From NCBI RefSeq assembly GCF_001650715.1, contig NZ_LWQT01000058.1, positions 1-33,480 on the forward strand: 33,480 bases of DNA, given 5' to 3'. Of the stretch, positions 32,704-33,480 are shown in pieces. The position numbers were made by a program, and so were the translations under genes. How positions within the stretch are numbered: the stretch's first letter is position 1; each line of letters starts with the position of its first letter. Origin of the DNA: Paramagnetospirillum marisnigri (lineage in GTDB: Bacteria > Pseudomonadota > Alphaproteobacteria > Rhodospirillales > Magnetospirillaceae). Below the pieces are notes generated by a model. The model did no database searches. It saw only the letters and a list, made by a program, of their open reading frames with translations, and was not told where the DNA came from.

Positions 32704-33480
32704 CTATTTTTTGGCAATATCAAAGTCCCGCAACGATGCGGCTGATCCGAGTTCCATTTCCAAGATTTTCCCGGCCAACTCATTTGCCTCGATGGCTGCG
32801 GATTTTGCGGTGGAACTCATAGCGTCCAATCCACCGATTACAGCAGTCAAGCTTGCCACCCGACCCATTTGTCGCCGCAAGATATCCCCGATTCCAAGGG
32901 GAATGCCCTGCTTGCCGGACAAAATATCACCGCAAAGCCGTATGATTTTTTTTGCAGCCGTCACGGCCAGAGAATCCGCACTTTTCGTAAGTGCATGCCG
33001 TATCTCGCCCAACCGTTTAAGCTGAAAATTAGAGCATCCACTCACCTGCACCCTGGAATCAGCAAGTTCCATAAGGTTAATCAGCCTCTCTGTAGATTTC
33101 GAAATATCATGAAGCAATGCAGGTTTCCGCTTTTTATCGGCCACTGCACTTGTTTGCAAGTTAATGTTCATAATTTTTGCGGATAATTCATACGCATTTT
33201 CTATCACGATGCCGGTTTGCTTGTGTACGGTCTCGCCGCCAATACCATCATCATATTCGCCATTCAATTTGGCGATCATGATGCGGTCAATGCTAACAAT
33301 ATGCGTGACGAGCCAATTATATATTAAAAAGAAAAGCTTCTCACTTCCGCCGCCGTTATGAAGTTCATCACGATTGATTCCATCAAGCTTCTCTACAAAG
33401 CCAGCATGAATTCGCTTATGCTTGTCTCTTTCATCATAATCAAAGGAGTCCATGAGAGACTCCTCGTGCTTAAAGTGCAT
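32704..33480 (-). CDS. Hemerythrin-domain protein (5' end beyond window)
   Basis: At least 258 residues, partial: the frame is open at the window edge. The visible N-terminal part is a bacteriohemerythrin core with the ligand pattern H2-x3-E6 (HFKHE), H21-x3-H25 and H60-x4-D65; the first family His lies upstream, outside the window. It should bind O2 or sense it through a diiron centre. The C-terminal 170 residues are helical (HDISKSTERLINLMELADSR, TAVIGGLDAMSSTAKSAAIE) and vaguely recall a chemoreceptor-type helix, but no signalling tip motif is present. The gene is AT-rich compared with the rest, which suggests transfer. The ATG at 33480 is an internal Met. Confidence 0.85.
   Translation of the reverse strand: MHFKHEESLMDSFDYDERDKHKRIHAGFVEKLDGINRDELHNGGGSEKLFFLIYNWLVTHIVSIDRIMIAKLNGEYDDGIGGETVHKQTGIVIENAYELSAKIMNINLQTSAVADKKRKPALLHDISKSTERLINLMELADSRVQVSGCSNFQLKRLGEIRHALTKSADSLAVTAAKKIIRLCGDILSGKQGIPLGIGDILRRQMGRVASLTAVIGGLDAMSSTAKSAAIEANELAGKILEMELGSAASLRDFDIAKK

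Noticed and set aside
32281-32745. A 154-codon plus-strand frame across the degenerate region
   Set aside because: It overlaps the HU fragment and palindrome on the other strand and shows no protein-like composition or homology that I recognise.

Overview
The window looks like the chromosome of a GC-rich alphaproteobacterium of the Rhodospirillales, most like Magnetospirillum/Paramagnetospirillum. This rests on protein style (alphaproteobacterial LeuA, IlvIHC, MreBCD-PBP2-RodA, SlyX), a SoxYZ/flavocytochrome c gene set, a soluble CZB chemoreceptor, a hemerythrin and strong GC-ending codon use. No magnetosome (mam/mms) gene is present. The genus is an inference, made without any database search.

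Layout. (1) 53-971: a small peptidoglycan-binding-like protein (minus) and slyX (plus). (2) 1273-6156, plus strand: a compact sulfur and electron-transfer operon. It encodes a YeeE/YedE-type transporter, SoxY, SoxZ, a small cytochrome c with a flavocytochrome c sulfide dehydrogenase flavoprotein, a diheme cytochrome c, and a membrane-anchored NapC/NirT tetraheme cytochrome. SoxXA, SoxB and SoxCD are not in the window. A soluble CZB chemoreceptor follows (6223-7545). (3) 7663-14936, minus strand: leuA, then the cell-shape operon mreB-mreC-mreD-mrdA-rodA. (4) 15125-16796: a small lipoprotein gene divergent from an unrecognised 403-residue protein. (5) 16920-20289, minus strand: branched-chain amino-acid genes ilvI-ilvH-ilvC with a promoter and a terminator; miaA lies just upstream. 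(6) 21671-25802: a transaldolase-like gene, a DUF6134-type exported protein (minus), then dsbB, a COQ7-like diiron protein and a NodU/TobZ-type carbamoyltransferase, tightly packed on the plus strand. (7) 25803-29739, minus strand: Nudix, UspA, phosphotransferase/P-loop kinase, dcd and a small basic protein.

(8) From tRNA-Thr(GGT) at 29865-29940 the character changes. This stretch holds a higBA toxin-antitoxin pair whose toxin frame is broken at a C9 tract, a decapitated helix-turn-helix-like gene, a cold-shock protein with a potentially switching leader, and a DEDDh exonuclease. It also holds a truncated HU gene beside a perfect palindrome and an integrase-like tail, and ends with a partial hemerythrin-domain protein at the window edge. 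It reads as a worn accessory region next to a tRNA.

The most notable points are: a COQ7-family protein lacking the first-helix Glu iron ligand, in an apparent operon with a carbamoyltransferase; a SoxYZ-FCSD-tetraheme module without the core Sox enzymes and with a shortened SoxY arm; a G-rich untranslated leader before that module; and the broken genes and palindrome downstream of the tRNA.
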